Assembly (NCBI GenBank): GCA_025449435.1
Contig: JANWJO010000182.1
Coordinates: 1-7,439, forward strand
Direction: 5' to 3'
Source: Chloroflexota bacterium
Lineage (GTDB): Bacteria > Chloroflexota > UBA4733
DNA length: 7,439 nucleotides
Program-made: the position numbers and the translations under genes
Part shown: in pieces, positions 5,439-7,439 of the stretch
How positions within the stretch are numbered: position 1 is the first letter of the stretch
How the letters are laid out: each line of letters opens with the position of its first letter
The notes under the pieces: model-generated
Seen by the model: only the letters and a program-made list of their open reading frames with translations
Database searches by the model: none
Told to the model about the DNA's origin: nothing

Positions 5439-5876
5439 GTGCGTGCTGTGGTGCAGCGCGTGACGCGCGCGACCGTATCGGTGGATGGCGCTGTGATAGG
5501 TGCTATCGGACCCGGCATGGTCGCCTTGGTCGCGGTGGCGCGGACAGATATTCCGGCAGCCGTTCCCCAACTTGCCCACAAATTAGTCAATCTGCGCCTA
5601 TTTGCAAGCGATGCTGGTCCCTTTGACCGCTCGTTACTCGAAACGGGTCAACATCTCCTCCTGGTGTCGCAGTTCACGTTGTACGCCGATACCACGCGCG
5701 GACGCCGGCCAGGGTTTTCGCTGTCGGCCCCTGCGGAGCAAGCGGAGCCCATGTTTGACGCCCTGGTGGACGCTTGCCGGAAGTTCGGTATCCCTACACA
5801 GACCGGCAAGTTCGGCGCCACTATGCAAGTAGAGTTGATCAACGACGGTCCGGCCACCTTGTTGATCGACGTGTAG
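5439..5876 (+). CDS. dtd: D-aminoacyl-tRNA deacylase
   Basis: Dtd hydrolyses D-amino acids wrongly attached to tRNA, and also mischarged glycine, releasing free tRNA in the cytoplasm; it is a proofreading enzyme of translation. The 145-aa length matches the bacterial DTD1 family. MRAVVQRVTRATVSVDG is the classic N-terminus; SQFTLYAD (77-84) holds the conserved Thr80; GRRPGFSLSA (88-97) and TGKFGATMQVELINDGPAT (122-140) complete the signature, including the Gly-Pro of the NxGP motif that forms the chirality filter. The family usually has NxGPVT; here it is NDGPAT, a mild change. The GTG start at 5439 has GGAG at 5423-5426 with a rather long 12-nt spacing. It follows the zinc-ribbon gene by 17 bp and precedes the deacetylase by 29 bp, so it is probably cotranscribed. 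Confidence 0.95.
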   Translation: MRAVVQRVTRATVSVDGAVIGAIGPGMVALVAVARTDIPAAVPQLAHKLVNLRLFASDAGPFDRSLLETGQHLLLVSQFTLYADTTRGRRPGFSLSAPAEQAEPMFDALVDACRKFGIPTQTGKFGATMQVELINDGPATLLIDV

Positions 5877-5905
5877 CGCCATCGCGGGAGGAGAGGAAGA
5901 GAAGC

Positions 5906-6640
5906 ATGTCAGTACAAGAAGACCTTAGCGCCGATCTGCCACCGGGTAGCCGGGTACTCGTGTTCGCTGCCCACCCCGACGACCCGGAGTTTGGTTGCGG
6001 CGGCACGCTCGCCCGCTGGACCAAGCAAGGTGTCATCGCAGGTATCTGCATCTGTACCAATGGCAATAAGGGGGCGCCGACCATGGACATGTCGCCGGCG
6101 CAATTGGCTGAGGTGCGCCGGAATGAACAGCGCGCCGCCGCCGATGTGCTGGGTGTGACCGACCTGTTCTTCCTCGACAACCCAGATGCTGAACTCATGC
6201 CTACGCTGGAGTTTCGCGGCCAGTTGGTGCGCGTCATCCGCCAGTTCCGGCCCGACGCCGTCTTCACCCACAACGTAGAACCGTTCGATGGTGGCGGGCG
6301 CTTCCTCAATCATCCCGACCACCGTGCAGTGGGCCAGACGGCGCTTGACGCCATCTATCCCACCGCGCGTGACCCGCTGCACTTTGCCGAGCACCTGGCC
6401 GAAGGGCTGCAGCCACACAAGGTCAAGCACATCTACCTCTTCGGCAGCGACCGCCCCAATACGTGGATTGACATAACTGAATCGCTGCGAGCGAAAATGG
6501 ACGCGCTGCGCTGTCACAAGACGCAAATTCACGAACCGGAGAAGCTCGAAGAAATGCTCAACCACTGGACCGCCGAAACGGCCAAAGGGCACGGCATGGC
6601 GCATGCCGAAGCCTTCTTCCACATCGATATGTGGATGTAA
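5906..6640 (+). CDS. PIG-L/LmbE family N-acetyl-sugar-type deacetylase
   Basis: A 244-aa cytoplasmic zinc-dependent deacetylase of the family that includes MshB, BshB and PIG-L, which removes N-acetyl groups from GlcNAc-containing molecules. FAAHPDDPEFGCGGTLARW (20-38) supplies the His-Pro-Asp-Asp metal and catalytic motif (His23, Asp26); NHPDHRAVG (135-143) supplies the third metal ligand, His139. NGNKGAP (52-58) and FRPDAVFTHN (114-123) are also typical. The substrate cannot be read from sequence: thiol cofactor, glycolipid or secondary metabolite are all possible. The ATG at 5906 is chosen over an upstream ATG at 5774 because GGGAGGAGAGGAAG sits directly upstream, the family motif follows at the usual distance, and the longer form would overlap dtd by about 100 bp. 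Its TAA lies 8 bp from the end of the convergent glycosyltransferase gene. Confidence 0.92.
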   Translation: MSVQEDLSADLPPGSRVLVFAAHPDDPEFGCGGTLARWTKQGVIAGICICTNGNKGAPTMDMSPAQLAEVRRNEQRAAADVLGVTDLFFLDNPDAELMPTLEFRGQLVRVIRQFRPDAVFTHNVEPFDGGGRFLNHPDHRAVGQTALDAIYPTARDPLHFAEHLAEGLQPHKVKHIYLFGSDRPNTWIDITESLRAKMDALRCHKTQIHEPEKLEEMLNHWTAETAKGHGMAHAEAFFHIDMWM

Positions 6641-6648
6641 TTCAACCG

Positions 6649-7439
6649 CTAGTTTCTAGGGGAAGCTACAGCTTGCAGCGTAGCCGCGAGCACTTCATCC
6701 ACCGATAACGACCAGTTGACCTCTCGTTGCCGACCGGCAGGCTGGGCGGCGGCGTTGACGAGCACGCGTACCGCCGGACCGCGCGGCGCCCAGCGAACAG
6801 GGTCGGTCGGACCGAACAGCACCACAGCTGGCGCGCCACACACGCCGGCCAGGTGCGATACGCCGGAGTCGTTGCCCACGTAGGCCGCACAGCGTCGCAA
6901 CAACGCGGCCAGCAACGGCAGTTCCGGCGAACGAAGGCAACGTACACCGGGTACGCTCGCTGCCACCTCCTGCCAGCGTGCCGCATCATCTTCCTCGGCT
7001 GGCCCGAAGCTCACGAGGACCGGCATTCCTGACCCGGCGAGGCGAGTAACAAGGGTGGTAAAGCGTTCGCGTGGCCAGCACTTGTGGGCGCCGCCACTGC
7101 CAGGATGAACGGCGACAAACCGCTGCCAGCCAGCTTCCTGCAGCCATCCCAGCGCGGCGGCGTCGAACGCCGGCTGAGTCAGCGCAGCCGGCCACGCGCA
7201 GCACAGGCCAACGCCAATGGCGCCCAGTGCATCAAACAGCGCATCGCCCACGTGGCGCGCCGGCACCTCGGGCGGAATGGAGGGTCCCGCGTAGACCTGT
7301 GGAATACCCCACTGGCGCAGCGTGCGCGCCACCGGTTGCCAGTTGTTGAGCCAGACCACCGCAAAGTCACACGCCGCCCACGCCGGTGGTTCGATCCCTG
7401 GGCCGTACAGTGCTGCACCCGCTGGCCCCTCGACGGGCA
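6649..7439 (-). CDS. family 9 (heptosyltransferase-like) glycosyltransferase, 5' end outside window
   Basis: The minus-strand frame ending in TAG at 6651-6649 is open to the right edge, giving about 262 C-terminal residues. The GTG at 7359 is an internal valine (reading CDFAVVWLNNW), not a start. The GT-B C-terminal domain of GT9 is clear: FVAVHPGSGGAHKCWP is the donor-site motif with the usual Lys-x-Trp-Pro, MPVLVSFGPAEED follows, then YVGNDSGVSHLAG and VVLFGPTDPVRWAPRG. Relatives (WaaC/WaaF, ADP-heptose:LPS heptosyltransferases) transfer heptose to lipid A core in the cytoplasm. In an organism without LPS, which I infer here, the acceptor would be another glycolipid or surface glycan. The N-terminal acceptor domain is missing only because the window ends. 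Confidence 0.9.
   Translation of the reverse strand, partial: PVEGPAGAALYGPGIEPPAWAACDFAVVWLNNWQPVARTLRQWGIPQVYAGPSIPPEVPARHVGDALFDALGAIGVGLCCAWPAALTQPAFDAAALGWLQEAGWQRFVAVHPGSGGAHKCWPRERFTTLVTRLAGSGMPVLVSFGPAEEDDAARWQEVAASVPGVRCLRSPELPLLAALLRRCAAYVGNDSGVSHLAGVCGAPAVVLFGPTDPVRWAPRGPAVRVLVNAAAQPAGRQREVNWSLSVDEVLAATLQAVASPRN

Noticed and set aside
5774..5905. ATG at 5774 as start of the deacetylase.
   Set aside because: It would overlap the dtd coding sequence by about 100 bp and add 44 Arg-rich residues that are dtd read in another frame. The ATG at 5906 has a strong ribosome site.
5909..6622. Antisense open frame of 237 codons across the PIG-L deacetylase gene.
   Set aside because: It mirrors a gene with clear catalytic motifs and strong start context. 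Long antisense frames are common in GC-rich genes, and its own sequence shows no recognisable motif.
1..7439. CRISPR arrays, tRNA or rRNA genes, insertion sequences, integrase sites, diversity-generating or retron-like repeats.
   Set aside because: No regularly spaced direct repeats, no tRNA-like cloverleaf signatures, no transposase motifs and no paired terminal repeats were found by reading both strands.

Overview
The window is GC-rich (around 60% by eye), with densely packed genes, strong Shine-Dalgarno sites and many GTG/TTG starts. The protein content suggests a Chloroflexota bacterium. The main pointer is the secreted protein at 2162-3847, whose N-terminal 'LGGVTVLGYP' and 'DYGPVVVLRAQR' segments resemble repeats I associate with extracellular Chloroflexota proteins. 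An FmdB-type zinc ribbon with a long Ser/Ala/Lys tail fits this too. The assignment is an inference from memory, not a database result.

Layout. (1) 1-99 may hold the very end of a plus-strand gene entering from the left. (2) 80-1992 is a minus-strand cluster, read 1992 to 80, of small cytoplasmic-looking proteins of unknown function: 120 aa, then a broken gene of about 68 codons that a normal gene call would miss, then 134 aa and 278 aa. A consensus TTGACA box lies upstream of the first. (3) After a 169-bp divergent intergenic region, 2162-4900 holds two tightly coupled plus-strand genes: a secreted transglutaminase-like protein with a single cysteine inside a GHCNGWA motif, and a PLP- and metal-dependent D-threonine aldolase/D-serine dehydratase-like enzyme starting 3 bp after its stop. 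(4) Two back-to-back inverted repeats at 4885-4926 and 4929-4968 separate this pair from the next genes. The second is a perfect 16-bp palindrome with an 8-bp spacer. (5) 5002-6640 is a compact plus-strand run: FmdB-family zinc ribbon, D-aminoacyl-tRNA deacylase (dtd), and a PIG-L/LmbE-type deacetylase. (6) 6649-7439, minus strand, is the C-terminal part of a family 9 (heptosyltransferase-like) glycosyltransferase that runs off the right edge and converges on the deacetylase gene with only 8 bp between them.

How the parts may work together. The aldolase/dehydratase-like enzyme and Dtd both deal with D-amino acids, one as free amino acid and one on tRNA. The PIG-L and GT9 proteins point to sugar or cell-surface metabolism, but are on opposite strands. 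The minus-strand cluster looks like accessory material: small, unrecognised, closely spaced genes, one of them decayed. Nothing here forms a clear known defence or mobile system; no CRISPR array, tRNA, rRNA, transposase or integrase was seen.
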